Positions 1 to 10,200 of a DNA stretch of 64,000 bases are shown here, in pieces. The notes beneath the pieces are model-generated. The model did not search any database, was not told the DNA's origin, and saw nothing but the letters and a program-made list of their open reading frames with translations. Origin of the DNA: an uncultured Bacteroidota bacterium (GTDB lineage: Bacteria > Bacteroidota > Bacteroidia > JADZBD01); contig CALEYQ010000058.1 of NCBI GenBank assembly GCA_937924855.1, forward strand, positions 1-64,000. The letters are read 5' to 3'. The number at the start of each line of letters is the position of its first letter. Position 1 is the first letter of the stretch. The translations under genes and the position numbers were made by a program.

Positions 1-1020
1 GTAAATACTTTTCAGTGGACAATCTCCAATGGCGTGTGTCCGCCTTCTTCCTCAATCATGACTATCACGGTGGATGACGCCCCCACACCATCAAACGCGG
101 GTCCTAACCAAACCATTTGTATTTCTTCCAATAGTACTACCATGGCGGGTAATACGCCAACGGTAGGAACCGGTACATGGACACTCGTATCAGGAACAGG
201 AACTATTACAACACCTGGTTCACCTACAACAACAGTTACAGGATTAGGCCTTGGAGTAAATACTTTTCAGTGGACAATCTCCAATGGCGTGTGTCCGCCT
301 TCTTCCTCAACCATGACTATCACGGTGGATGACGCCCCCACGCCATCAAACGCGGGTCCTAACCAAACCATTTGCATTTCTTCCAACAATACTACCATGG
401 CGGGCAATTCTCCAACGGTTGGAACCGGTACATGGACACTTGTGTCGGGAACGGGAACCATTACTACGCCCAACTCTCCTTCAACAACGGTTACCGGCCT
501 CGGCCTCGGGGTAAATACTTTTCAGTGGACAATCTCTAACGGTGTTTGTCCGCCTTCTTCCTCAACCATGACCATCACCGTGGATGACACCCCTACTCCT
601 TCTAACGCGGGTCCCAACCAAACCATTTGTATTTCTTCCAATAGTACTACCATGGCGGGTAATACGCCAACGGTAGGAACCGGTACATGGACACTTGTAT
701 CAGGAACTGGAACTATTACTACGCCTAATTCTCCTTCAACAACAGTTACAGGATTAGGTCTCGGGGTAAATACTTTTCAGTGGACAATCTCCAACGGCGT
801 GTGTCCGCCCTCTGCCTCAACCATGACCATCACCGTGGATGATGCCCCCACGCCATCTTCAGCCGGTCCCGATCAAAGCCTTTGTATTGATACCCCTTCC
901 ACAATTTTTGCGGGAAACAATCCGGTTGTTGGTACAGGAACCTGGACAGTATTTTCAGGCTCAGGAAACATTACAAATCCCAACCAAAATAATTCCCCAG
1001 TTACGAATATTGGAGTGGGA
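1..1020 (+). repeat. 255-bp coding tandem repeats
   Basis: The same sequence (beginning gtaaatacttttcagtgg) recurs at 1, 256, 511 and 766, an exact 255-base (85-codon) period. The first units differ by only a few bases, while later units in the same gene have diverged to protein-level similarity, showing recent amplification or gene conversion at the upstream end. Confidence 0.93.
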
Positions 1021-2886
1021 CAAAATTATTTTGTGTGGACGATTACCAATGGGGTTTGTCCCTCCTCAAGCGATACAGTTTACATACGAGTGTATTCCTT
1101 GCCAACTCCTTCTAATGCCGGCACTGATCAGATAATTTGTGAGAATAACCCCGCTACAATATTATCAGGAAACAATCCTTCAAGCGGAAATGGTGTTTGG
1201 ACATTTTTTTCCGGAGGCGGAAACATTACCAGTCCAACCCAAAATAATTCAACGGTTACAAATTTATCAACCGGAATCAACCAGTTGGTATGGACCATTT
1301 CCAGTGGCCCCTGCCCCGCCAGTTCGGATACTATGACAGTTCAGGTAGATCAAATGCCAACCCCCTCGTTAGCAGGAGCGGACCAAACCATTTGTTCTTC
1401 CGCCGTCCAATTAGCAGCCAATTCCCCTACGGTTGGAAATGGCCTATGGACGGTTGTTATGGGATCTGGAAGTGTGGCAAGCCCAACCAATCCAGGCTCT
1501 TCGGCCTTCAATCTTTGGACAGGAATACATGAGTTTGCCTGGACAATTTCCAATGGCGTATGCCCTTCTTCAACTGACACAGTTAGAATAAATGTTGACA
1601 GCATTCCTACTCCCGCTTCTGCCGGAACTGATCAGGCAATTTGCATTAATGCTCCAAATACCACTTTAAATGGGAGCCTTCCAACTATTGGGACCGGCAA
1701 TTGGTCCTTGTTTTCCGGATCAGGAACCATAGCCAGTCCCCCATCGCCCAATTCACAGGTGAATAATCTCGGAGTAGGAAATAATTTGTTTATCTGGACA
1801 ACAACCAATGGTGTTTGTCCCTCTTCGCATGACACAGTTCTTATCCGGGTTGACCCCCTTCCAACACCGTCTATGGCCGGGCCGGATCAAACCATTTGTC
1901 ATTTCGGTGGAAATAACTCCATAAATCTTGCCGGAAACAACCCTGCAGTTGGTAATGGCACCTGGTCGTTTTCCTCAGGTATCGGAACCATTTCTAATCC
2001 ATCGAATCCCTCTTCTTCTGTAACGGGTTTGTTTGTGGGAACAAATACTCTGGTTTGGACTATTACCTCCGGCGTTTGTCCCGCGTCTTACGATACGGTT
2101 TCAATTTTTGTTGACGCCATGCCTCCGCCTGCATATGCAGGACCGTTTCAGGCGATATGCGAAAACAATCCTGTTGTAACCTTAAATGCTGATCCTCCCA
2201 TTGTAGGAACCGGTGTTTGGGCAACGCTTTCCGGGAGCGGGCAAGTGGTGACCACAAACTCCCCCAATTCAAATGCAATAAATCTATCTACCGGACTAAA
2301 CATTTTTTCCTGGACCGTTACGAACGGCGTTTGCCCTCCATCCACTGCAACGGTTACCATTGATGTAAATCAAATGCCAACCCCAGCCGATGCCGGTCCC
2401 GACAGAGTAATATACATTCCCTTTGCCGAAATGGGTGCCAATTTCCCCATTGCAGGAAATGGAAACTGGCAATTGTTGTCAGGAAGCGGAAATTTAGCTT
2501 CTCCTTCACATCCCCTTAGTCAGGTAAGTGGACTTTCCCTGGGTTCCAATGTGTTCCGGTGGACAATTTCCTCTGGCGTTTGTCCTGCCTCCTCTGACGA
2601 TGTAACCCTTACCGTACACGACTTTTTCATTCCGAATGGTATTTCGCCCAACGGAGATGGAATAAACGATGAGTTAATAATTCAGGGGATGGAGTACTGG
2701 AATAATGTTTCCGTAAAAATATTTAACCGTTGGGGATCCTTGGTTTTCCAGGATGATAATTACCGAAACACGTGGAACGGAGTTAATATGCAGGGTGAAC
2801 CCCTCATTGATGATACATACTTTTACATAATTGAAATTCCATCATTTGGAAAGTTCCAGGGAATGGTGGTAATAAAACGAAAATGA
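1..2886 (+). CDS. Repeat-rich surface adhesin with T9SS type B (gliding-motility) C-terminal domain, 5' truncated by window
   Basis: The reading frame is open from base 1, so the true start lies upstream; the first in-frame GTG (34) is only an internal valine of a repeat. About 960 residues are visible: a partial unit and ten Ig/PKD-like repeats of about 85 residues, each with a PTPSNAG-type linker, a GTGTW segment and WTISNGVCP. The last ~85 residues carry the gliding-motility C-terminal signature (FIPNGISPNGDGINDE, IFNRWG), which is the T9SS type-B sorting signal. Inferred role: exported surface adhesin or filament, SprB-like in logic. Its stop overlaps the start of the SprF-like gene (ATGA), matching the known adhesin-SprF pairing. 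The natural ligand cannot be seen. Confidence 0.9.
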   Translation, partial: VNTFQWTISNGVCPPSSSIMTITVDDAPTPSNAGPNQTICISSNSTTMAGNTPTVGTGTWTLVSGTGTITTPGSPTTTVTGLGLGVNTFQWTISNGVCPPSSSTMTITVDDAPTPSNAGPNQTICISSNNTTMAGNSPTVGTGTWTLVSGTGTITTPNSPSTTVTGLGLGVNTFQWTISNGVCPPSSSTMTITVDDTPTPSNAGPNQTICISSNSTTMAGNTPTVGTGTWTLVSGTGTITTPNSPSTTVTGLGLGVNTFQWTISNGVCPPSASTMTITVDDAPTPSSAGPDQSLCIDTPSTIFAGNNPVVGTGTWTVFSGSGNITNPNQNNSPVTNIGVGQNYFVWTITNGVCPSSSDTVYIRVYSLPTPSNAGTDQIICENNPATILSGNNPSSGNGVWTFFSGGGNITSPTQNNSTVTNLSTGINQLVWTISSGPCPASSDTMTVQVDQMPTPSLAGADQTICSSAVQLAANSPTVGNGLWTVVMGSGSVASPTNPGSSAFNLWTGIHEFAWTISNGVCPSSTDTVRINVDSIPTPASAGTDQAICINAPNTTLNGSLPTIGTGNWSLFSGSGTIASPPSPNSQVNNLGVGNNLFIWTTTNGVCPSSHDTVLIRVDPLPTPSMAGPDQTICHFGGNNSINLAGNNPAVGNGTWSFSSGIGTISNPSNPSSSVTGLFVGTNTLVWTITSGVCPASYDTVSIFVDAMPPPAYAGPFQAICENNPVVTLNADPPIVGTGVWATLSGSGQVVTTNSPNSNAINLSTGLNIFSWTVTNGVCPPSTATVTIDVNQMPTPADAGPDRVIYIPFAEMGANFPIAGNGNWQLLSGSGNLASPSHPLSQVSGLSLGSNVFRWTISSGVCPASSDDVTLTVHDFFIPNGISPNGDGINDELIIQGMEYWNNVSVKIFNRWGSLVFQDDNYRNTWNGVNMQGEPLIDDTYFYIIEIPSFGKFQGMVVIKRK

Positions 2887-3776
2887 AACAGGCTTTCTTT
2901 ATCTGTGCATTATTAATTGGCTTCACTTCGGGAGTCCTGGCTCAACATGTTCCTCTTTTTAGCCAATACTTTTTCAATCCTCAGGGAATTAATCCTGCCA
3001 ATGCCGGTTTTAACGATGTCTTGGACGCAAGTATCATTCATCGCCGGCAATGGGTAAGCTTTGAGGGAGCTCCTCTTACAACGCAGTTAAATTTACATAC
3101 CGCCCTGTATGATAAAAGAATGAGCCTGGGGACAAACATAGAGAACGATCGTATCGGGGTTACCAACCGCACAATGGTTAACTTTATTTATGCCTACCGC
3201 CTGTTTTTTAAGCCTGAAAAATATCTCTCTTTCGGAATTTCGACCGGTTTGGGACAGCTTAGAAATGATTGGGACAAAATAAAAACCACGGTAAGCGGAG
3301 ATCCCGTTTATAATACAGGCAATGAGTCCCGTCTTTTTTTCAGAGGAGGTGCCGGGATGGTTTATACTTCTCCAAAATTGCACTTAGGGTTTTCCTCGCC
3401 TACCCTGTTTCAAACCAGGCCTTTTTCAGAAAACAATGCACAACAATTCCTGTTCCACGGGAAATACACCCAGGCTATTAATGAGGTTGCCGAAATTCTT
3501 CCCTCTGCTTTGATTAGAATTCAAAAAAACTCTCCCGTTCAGGCCGACATTAACACCGTATTCAGATTTTACGAGCTCTATTCATTTGGCATAGGATATC
3601 GCCTGAATGATGCCTTTATTTTTACAACGGCCGTTAAATTTTCGAATCAGTTCGAGATGGGGTATGCCTATGATTTCACCTTAAGCCCCATTCAAAGTTA
3701 TAGTAACGGAAGCCATGAAATTATGCTCCGCTATGTATTTGCTTACCCTGTAACTGCTGTGAGGCCCCGCTATTGA
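2883..3776 (+). CDS. PorP/SprF-family T9SS outer-membrane protein
   Basis: 297 residues with a signal peptide ending near GVLAQ and the family opening HVPLFSQYFFNPQGINPANAG, RRQW and amphipathic beta strands to the C-terminus. PorP/SprF proteins are 14-stranded-barrel-like outer-membrane partners that help export or anchor a cognate type-B CTD protein. The start codon overlaps the stop of the repeat adhesin by four bases, so the two are translationally coupled and the adhesin is the likely partner. Family assignment is strong; partner assignment is inferred from position. Confidence 0.93.
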   Translation: MKQAFFICALLIGFTSGVLAQHVPLFSQYFFNPQGINPANAGFNDVLDASIIHRRQWVSFEGAPLTTQLNLHTALYDKRMSLGTNIENDRIGVTNRTMVNFIYAYRLFFKPEKYLSFGISTGLGQLRNDWDKIKTTVSGDPVYNTGNESRLFFRGGAGMVYTSPKLHLGFSSPTLFQTRPFSENNAQQFLFHGKYTQAINEVAEILPSALIRIQKNSPVQADINTVFRFYELYSFGIGYRLNDAFIFTTAVKFSNQFEMGYAYDFTLSPIQSYSNGSHEIMLRYVFAYPVTAVRPRY

Positions 3777-3777
3777 T

Positions 3778-6306
3778 ATGAAGGATTTTCTTCCGGGTAT
3801 TTTCCTTTTCTTTTTACTGCTGGCCGTATTTCCTCTAAACGCCCAGCAGCGGATGCTTATTTTGTTTGATTCCAGCATGATTGAACTCAAGCCCGAAAAA
3901 ATAAACTCCTCCTATTCCGATTATGCACCCTGTTTTTTCCCCGGTGGAATTATTTTTTCTTCTAACCGCAAACATAGTTTTGGAGTGAAGACATATAACG
4001 CCAAAGACAAAAACCGCCTGGATGATTTATATTTTTCGGCTCTTAATCCTGACCATTCCCTACAGGAACCCAGATTCCTCGATAAAATAAACACCCGATT
4101 CCATGAAGGAACCTCGAGTTTTGACAGCCTGAATAATCATTTGTATTATGCCTCTACCGTCAAAGTCAAAAATAAGTTGGTGCTTGGAATTTACCGGGTA
4201 AAACATGAGGCCGGAAACTGGGGAGTGCCAGAACCGGTTCTTATTCCAACAGACACTTTCAGTTATTTTCATCCCTTTATTTTCAATGAAGGAAAATCTT
4301 TGTTAGTTGCCTCAGACAAGACTGGCGGAATTGGTGGAACCGACTTATACCTTTCCATTAATAAAAACGGGATCTGGCTCACACCTGAAAATCTTGGGCC
4401 ATCCATAAACACCTCAAAAAACGAGGGCTACCCATTTATTGATTCTCAAAAGAATCTGTTCTTCTCATCCCGGGGGCATCCCGGTTATGGAGGCTATGAT
4501 ATTTTCTACAGCCAATGGGTTGGTAAAACCTGGCGAAAGCCGAGAAACATAGGCCCTGTTATTAACTCACCGGATGACGATTTCGGATTAATTTTCGATC
4601 TGGATAAACGTTTTGGGTTTTTCTCTACCAACCGGTTTCGAAAACAGGATGATGAAATTATGCGGTTTGAAATTAAGTGGCCGGTGTTTAAAGACTGCGC
4701 CCCGTACGAAAAACCGACCTATTGTTACGAGTTTTCTGAAGAATCTTCCCTGATTGAGGGAGATACAATGGGGTTCTTTTACGAATGGAGTTTTGGGAAT
4801 GGAAAAAAAGGTAAAGGTATTACCACCAAAAACTGTTACGATGACCCCGGAGAATACCTTGTAGAGCTAAACATCATCGATAAAACAACCGGAACGCTTT
4901 TTCTTAATCAGGTAACCTACGCTTTTGAGGTTGAAGAAGAAAAGGTATTACACATTAAAGGTCCGGATACCGTTTATATCGGCGATCAGGTTTTGTTTTC
5001 ATCGGATGGTTCTAAAATTGAAGGGCATGTTTTGCTCGATTATTTCTGGAATAACGGAACCGGCTACCTATTAAAAGGGAAAGACTATATATGGCCTTTT
5101 ACCGACACCGGCCTTGTAGCGATTACTCTTGGGGTTGTAGCCAAATTAGAAACAGACCCTACCGGACCTTTAAGAACATTTTGTACTACCAAAACCATTT
5201 TTGTTTACCCACCTGACAAAAAACCTCCACCCAGAGATCTTGTAAGAAAGGTCATTGGCAAAATTGAGGAAAAGGGTGAAACGGTTTTTAATCTGAACAA
5301 GGTCAAAGAACCCGAATTCAGCGTTTACCTTGGTTCATCCAAGGTTAGGATTGAGCCGGAAAAAATTCCTGTAGATAAACCGGAAGAAATTGTTATTCAG
5401 GAAAAAGATTCCGTGTTTAGGTATTTATATGGCAGTGGAAAAAATCTTAAGGAAATTGTTCCTTATTTCCAGGATGCAAAAAGGAATAATCTGAAAGGAA
5501 CATTTGTACTTGTGCTAAGCAATGATACCATTGTGGCCAACCAGCTTACACCTGAAAAAGAGTTTGCCATTCAGATGAAGGAAGAGATAAAAGATTCCGT
5601 TGAAATTTACCTCGTTAATTTCAAAATGAATGCCGACTCGAACAAAACCATTTCGGTGGTAAAACCAACATTAATTCCCATAGAATTGATTTCTCCGATG
5701 GATAACCCCGGGAAGGACAGTTTATACTTAATCGGGTATAACCCATTTACGAAACCTTCCGACTCCAGCAAAACATCTGTACTTCTGCCTGATTCGTCCC
5801 GGCTCGTTTTGATTAAAATTGAGCCCGGTGACAAAGGGAAAGACTCAACCCTTGTTATTACCCAAAACACAGTTACTGTTGGTAAAACCGATCCGGATCC
5901 CAAAAATACCACCACCAATAAGCCTATTTTAATCAGCAATCCGGCCTGGGGAGATACCCTGATTCTGTTTTTCGATTTTGACAAATCATACGTAAAAAAG
6001 CGCTATTACAGGCAACTCAGGTCAATTGCAGAAAAATATAATGGAAAATCATTTTCGGGCTTCGTAATCCTTGGATTTGCGGACCCTACGGGCCCCGAAG
6101 ATTATAACCTTGACCTTTCTAAAAAAAGAACATTGGCAGTTGAACAGCAATTGCTTTATTTGGGTGTGAAACCCGGATCTATAAAAAAACAATGGTATGG
6201 GGAGCAAATACCCCTTACTCTGGCACCTTCTTTGCAACGATTAAATACCACCAGATGTGTTTTGATTATCCCTGAAAAAACATCTTTAACCAAGGAGGAT
6301 TTATGA
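3778..6306 (+). CDS. OmpA-family protein with PD40 beta-propeller and PKD-like domains
   Basis: 842 residues. A signal peptide (about 1-23, ending LNAQQ) is followed by PD40/WD40-like repeats (FSSNRKH, SDKTGGIGGTDLY, FSSRGHPGYGGYDIF, FFSTNR; about 40-300), a PKD-like segment (about 310-375, FYEWSFGNG...DDPGEYLVEL), a long variable beta-rich part, and a C-terminal OmpA domain (about 725-835: FFDFDKSYV, GFADPTG, LSKKRTLAVEQQL) that should bind peptidoglycan. This build resembles periplasmic T9SS-linked OmpA proteins such as PorE, although no TPR or carboxypeptidase-like domain is evident. It follows the SprF-like gene by one base, so it probably anchors that complex to the wall. Confidence 0.85.
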   Translation: MKDFLPGIFLFFLLLAVFPLNAQQRMLILFDSSMIELKPEKINSSYSDYAPCFFPGGIIFSSNRKHSFGVKTYNAKDKNRLDDLYFSALNPDHSLQEPRFLDKINTRFHEGTSSFDSLNNHLYYASTVKVKNKLVLGIYRVKHEAGNWGVPEPVLIPTDTFSYFHPFIFNEGKSLLVASDKTGGIGGTDLYLSINKNGIWLTPENLGPSINTSKNEGYPFIDSQKNLFFSSRGHPGYGGYDIFYSQWVGKTWRKPRNIGPVINSPDDDFGLIFDLDKRFGFFSTNRFRKQDDEIMRFEIKWPVFKDCAPYEKPTYCYEFSEESSLIEGDTMGFFYEWSFGNGKKGKGITTKNCYDDPGEYLVELNIIDKTTGTLFLNQVTYAFEVEEEKVLHIKGPDTVYIGDQVLFSSDGSKIEGHVLLDYFWNNGTGYLLKGKDYIWPFTDTGLVAITLGVVAKLETDPTGPLRTFCTTKTIFVYPPDKKPPPRDLVRKVIGKIEEKGETVFNLNKVKEPEFSVYLGSSKVRIEPEKIPVDKPEEIVIQEKDSVFRYLYGSGKNLKEIVPYFQDAKRNNLKGTFVLVLSNDTIVANQLTPEKEFAIQMKEEIKDSVEIYLVNFKMNADSNKTISVVKPTLIPIELISPMDNPGKDSLYLIGYNPFTKPSDSSKTSVLLPDSSRLVLIKIEPGDKGKDSTLVITQNTVTVGKTDPDPKNTTTNKPILISNPAWGDTLILFFDFDKSYVKKRYYRQLRSIAEKYNGKSFSGFVILGFADPTGPEDYNLDLSKKRTLAVEQQLLYLGVKPGSIKKQWYGEQIPLTLAPSLQRLNTTRCVLIIPEKTSLTKEDL

Positions 6307-7265
6307 ACAGATGGAAATTATTTTTGATTGGATTTTTTTGCTCCTCATTAGTGGGGTATTCCCAGAATCTGCCCTCGCCGGAAGAAAACATTCCTTTTCT
6401 GGTAACCTTTTCGAAACAGGCTGCCAAAACCTGGGGGGATGATGACTTTGTTCAGATTTATTTTATTTCGGTTCCAACCACCCGAACCGAACCCATATAT
6501 ATCAGGGTTTTTGATCCGGATGTAGGAGGCGAGCATGATGAGGACAAAGGTGGATTTAATTCTACCACAAAGTTTTCTGTATATGGGGGAAAGGAAGCGC
6601 ATTCCCATCCGGATGCCAAAAAACAGGATCCTAGCGGAAATTTTAAAAGCGGAGTTATTCTGGCCTCAAAATCGTTTTCAAACGACAAGGAATACGACAA
6701 TGCATGGTATTCTTTTGGTCCGTTTAATCCGGCTGAAGGGGAACTCCAGCCTGATTACGGAGGATATGTTTTTAAGGTAGTGGTAGAGGGATTATCAGGA
6801 GATGATGGGAACCTTTACAAAATGGCGCTCTCATCAAAGAAAGACATTAATTCAAACATCGAAGGCGGCAACGCATTTACTTATGAATACTGTTTCCGAA
6901 CTTACGATAAACCGGGTAGCATTTCCCACATTTATCCTTTTGTTCCGACGGGTGTAATATCTATCAAAATTCATACTTTCGATTACGATGACGAAGGTAT
7001 AATCCGGGTAGTTTCCGTGGCGAAAAAAGGCGAATTGGCTAAAACATCCCAGGATGGAAACTGGGTAATTTCTGAGCACAAAATTGTACCCGAAGAGCTA
7101 AACACAAGCCTCGACATACAACTCATAAAAAAGGCCGCAACAAAAAACAACAATATGGTGCTTTATGTCACAAACCAGTATGGAGAGCTTCTGCCTTTTT
7201 ATGCGAGTCCGATTGGTGGAATTCCTAAATTCAAATACAAAATCATAATAAACAAAACCAATTGA
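6303..7265 (+). CDS. Secreted protein of unknown function
   Basis: 320 residues with an N-terminal signal peptide (WKLFLIGFFCSSLVGYSQ). The rest is acidic, beta-rich and without a sorting domain I recognise; it contains IYIRVFDPDVGGEHDED, which looks like a possible calcium-binding or beta-sandwich loop, and GPFNPAEGE. The ATG overlaps the preceding stop (ATGA) and has a good AAGGAGG eleven bases upstream, unusual in Bacteroidota. Position in the run suggests a periplasmic partner of the OmpA protein or of the propeller sensor that follows. No function is assigned. Confidence 0.8.
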   Translation: MNRWKLFLIGFFCSSLVGYSQNLPSPEENIPFLVTFSKQAAKTWGDDDFVQIYFISVPTTRTEPIYIRVFDPDVGGEHDEDKGGFNSTTKFSVYGGKEAHSHPDAKKQDPSGNFKSGVILASKSFSNDKEYDNAWYSFGPFNPAEGELQPDYGGYVFKVVVEGLSGDDGNLYKMALSSKKDINSNIEGGNAFTYEYCFRTYDKPGSISHIYPFVPTGVISIKIHTFDYDDEGIIRVVSVAKKGELAKTSQDGNWVISEHKIVPEELNTSLDIQLIKKAATKNNNMVLYVTNQYGELLPFYASPIGGIPKFKYKIIINKTN

Positions 7266-10200
7266 TCCGGCACATTTTATTTGTCCTGTTTGGGCTCCTG
7301 TTGGGATCCGGGCTTTTTGCCCAGGAATACCAATTTGAGATCTTTAATCAGGATAAAGGTCTTACGCAACAATATATTTACAACATTATACAGGGAAAAA
7401 ACGGACGTATTTTCCTGTCCACTGAAAATGGTCTTGTGGTATTTGACGGGTACAATTTTCAGGCTTTCGACAAAAACAACGGACTGGCTGAAAATTTCAT
7501 TACTCAATGTCTGGTCACTTCCCAAAACAAAATAATTACCGGCCACTTTCAGGAAGGAATTTCCCTAGGTGGGCGCGGCAAATTCTCAAAGCTATCCGGG
7601 GAAGCGCTTCAGGGCAAAAAGATTTCAGGCCTGATAGAAATAGAATCGGGGGTAATAATAATTTCTACCCGGGGAGATGGCCTCTATATGCTAAAAAACT
7701 ACACAGAACTGAGCAAGGTAAACGAAGTGGAGGAAGACTTCATAAATAGTATGGCCTGGCTAGGGAAAAACATGCTGGCCATTGGAGGAAACGAAGGGCT
7801 CACAATATTTGAGGTGGATGGAACCACATTCCGGAAAAAAGAAACCATTGCAGCCTTGAAAGGCAAAACCATTTCTGCCCTCGTTTCCGACGGGGTTACC
7901 GACATATTTGCCGGCGTAAAAGATGGAGGCATTTATTGGGTAAGAAAAAACGCCGCCGGATTTAAATCAAGGTCAATGAGCCGAAGTGACCTGATGCTTG
8001 CCGATGAAGAATATACCTCGTTTTGTCTGGATCGGGGACGGTATCTTTACGTTTCTCTTACCAATGGAGGGATCAGAAAAATTCCTGTAAATGAAAATGA
8101 GGAGAACGAAAAAGAACACATTATAATATTCTCAACCAAAAATGGCCTACCAACAAACAATATTCAGTCCCTGTTTATTGATGCTGAAAATAATCTTTGG
8201 GTAGGAACCTATGGGAAGGGCCTGGCAAAACTATCGGATCAGAAATTTTACTCTCTTAGTCTTTTACCGGATTTATCAACGGAGGGGGTATTAACAACCG
8301 CTCCCTTTAATGGCCAAATATTCTGCGGACTTTCAAAGGGGCTTGCCATACTTAAACGCTCCTCCTCCGGAACGCAATATCGCCTCATTTCTGATTCACT
8401 AGGGTTGCCGAATGCAAAAATTTCAGCGTTAAAGGTTTTCTCCGGGAACTTATTGGCTGTGGTTAATCAAAAAGAGATATGGAAACTGGGTCCGGGTTCA
8501 AAGAGATTTCAGAAGATAAATGTTCCATTCAAAAACCAAAGTACCGTTATTAATTCCCTCAACTTTGGCCCCAACGAATGGCTTATTTCCTCATCTGAAG
8601 GACTGTTTGTTTTAGACCAGAGTAAGGGGACTTTTTCTGTTTATTCTACACTGTCCGGACTACCTCATAATAGTGTAAAATATGCCTGTATGGGCCCCGA
8701 TAATAAAATCTGGGTGGCCTGTCCTGCCTCAAAAATAACCTACATATTAAACGATCAGGTACACTCATTTGATAGTGTTCCGGGGTTTCGCTCCTTTAAT
8801 ATTCATTGCATTGAAAAAGATTTGAATGGGAATATCTGGATAGCCACCGATGGCGATGGACTATTTAAATACGATGGGGAGGAATTTCTAAATTTCAAAA
8901 CCGAGAATGGGATATTCAGCAACTATTGTTATTTTGTTTTTCCTGACAGTACCGGATCTATTTGGGTAACCCACAAAAACAGCGTTTCTCGTCTTAGAAA
9001 TTTCTCGGCTGCCTTCCGGTCTTTTTCAAGCCCAAAAGATTTCGATCAGGTTGAAATAAATTCCTATTCGGCTTCTGTTAATCCGGGCAAGATCATTTAT
9101 TTCGGAACTACTGAAGGCTTGCTTGTTTTTGATCCCAAATACGAGCGCCTCGATTTTATGGAGCCCTTCTGCGCAATCCGTCAAATCTTTTTTAATGATA
9201 AGGTCTTTGCCCCCTCCGATAATATTACCTTGCCTTATAGCAAATACAATGTAAAAATTAATTATCTGGGCATTTCCCATTCTAACCCCAGGGGAGTTAA
9301 ATATAAATATACCCTCGATGGTTTGGAAGATTCCTGGCACGAAGTAGATTACTATCAACGGGTAGCCAATTATCCTTCCCTTTCTGATGGTAAATATACC
9401 TTCAGGCTTATGGCCTCAAACTCGGAAGGGGTATGGACTTCATCGGAAGTTACTTTTTCGTTTGAAATTGCGTCCCCCTTTTGGAAAAAAGCATGGTTTT
9501 ATATAGTTGCCACAATTCTCCTTTTTGGAGCCATCTACGGCTATGTCCGATTCAAAACTTTCCAGCTAAGGGAAAATGAAAAAGCACTGAACAAAATTAT
9601 ACAGGAACAAACTGCCGTTATCCGAAACGAAAAAAGTGCTGTTGAGGAAGTAAAGAAAATTCTTGAAGTAAAAAACAAGGATCTTACCGATAGCATTAAT
9701 TACGCAAAAAGAATACAAAACTGCATTCTGCCCGGGCTTGAACATTTTGTTGAAAAAACAGAAATTTTTGTTTTCTACAGACCCCGGGATATAGTCAGCG
9801 GAGACTTTTATTATATCAAAGATCTCGAAAATAAAATGATCGTGTCAGCGGTCGATTGTACAGGACATGGTGTGCCCGGTGCTTTTACCTCGCTGGTGGG
9901 TTTTACTTCCCTCAATAAAATTATTACGGAATACAACATTTACGACCCTGAAAAAGTACTGTTGCAGCTCCACGCTGAAATTCTTCATTTTTTCAGAAGA
10001 AACCGGGTAGATTCACAAGACTCCTTGATTGTAAATGAAGGCATGGACATGGCCTTTTGCTTGTTTGATTTCGATAAAATGGAGGTTGAGTTTTCCGGAG
10101 CCGACAGACCATTATATCTAATCAGGGATAAGAAACTTCATGAATTTAAAGGAACATTTAATTCAATTGGGGAAGCCGCAGGAAGGCTGGTTCAGTTTCC

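Noticed and set aside
1..1020. Regular repeats that might be read as a CRISPR array or satellite DNA
   Set aside because: The 255-base period is a multiple of three, the frame is open throughout, and the repeats encode an Ig-like domain.
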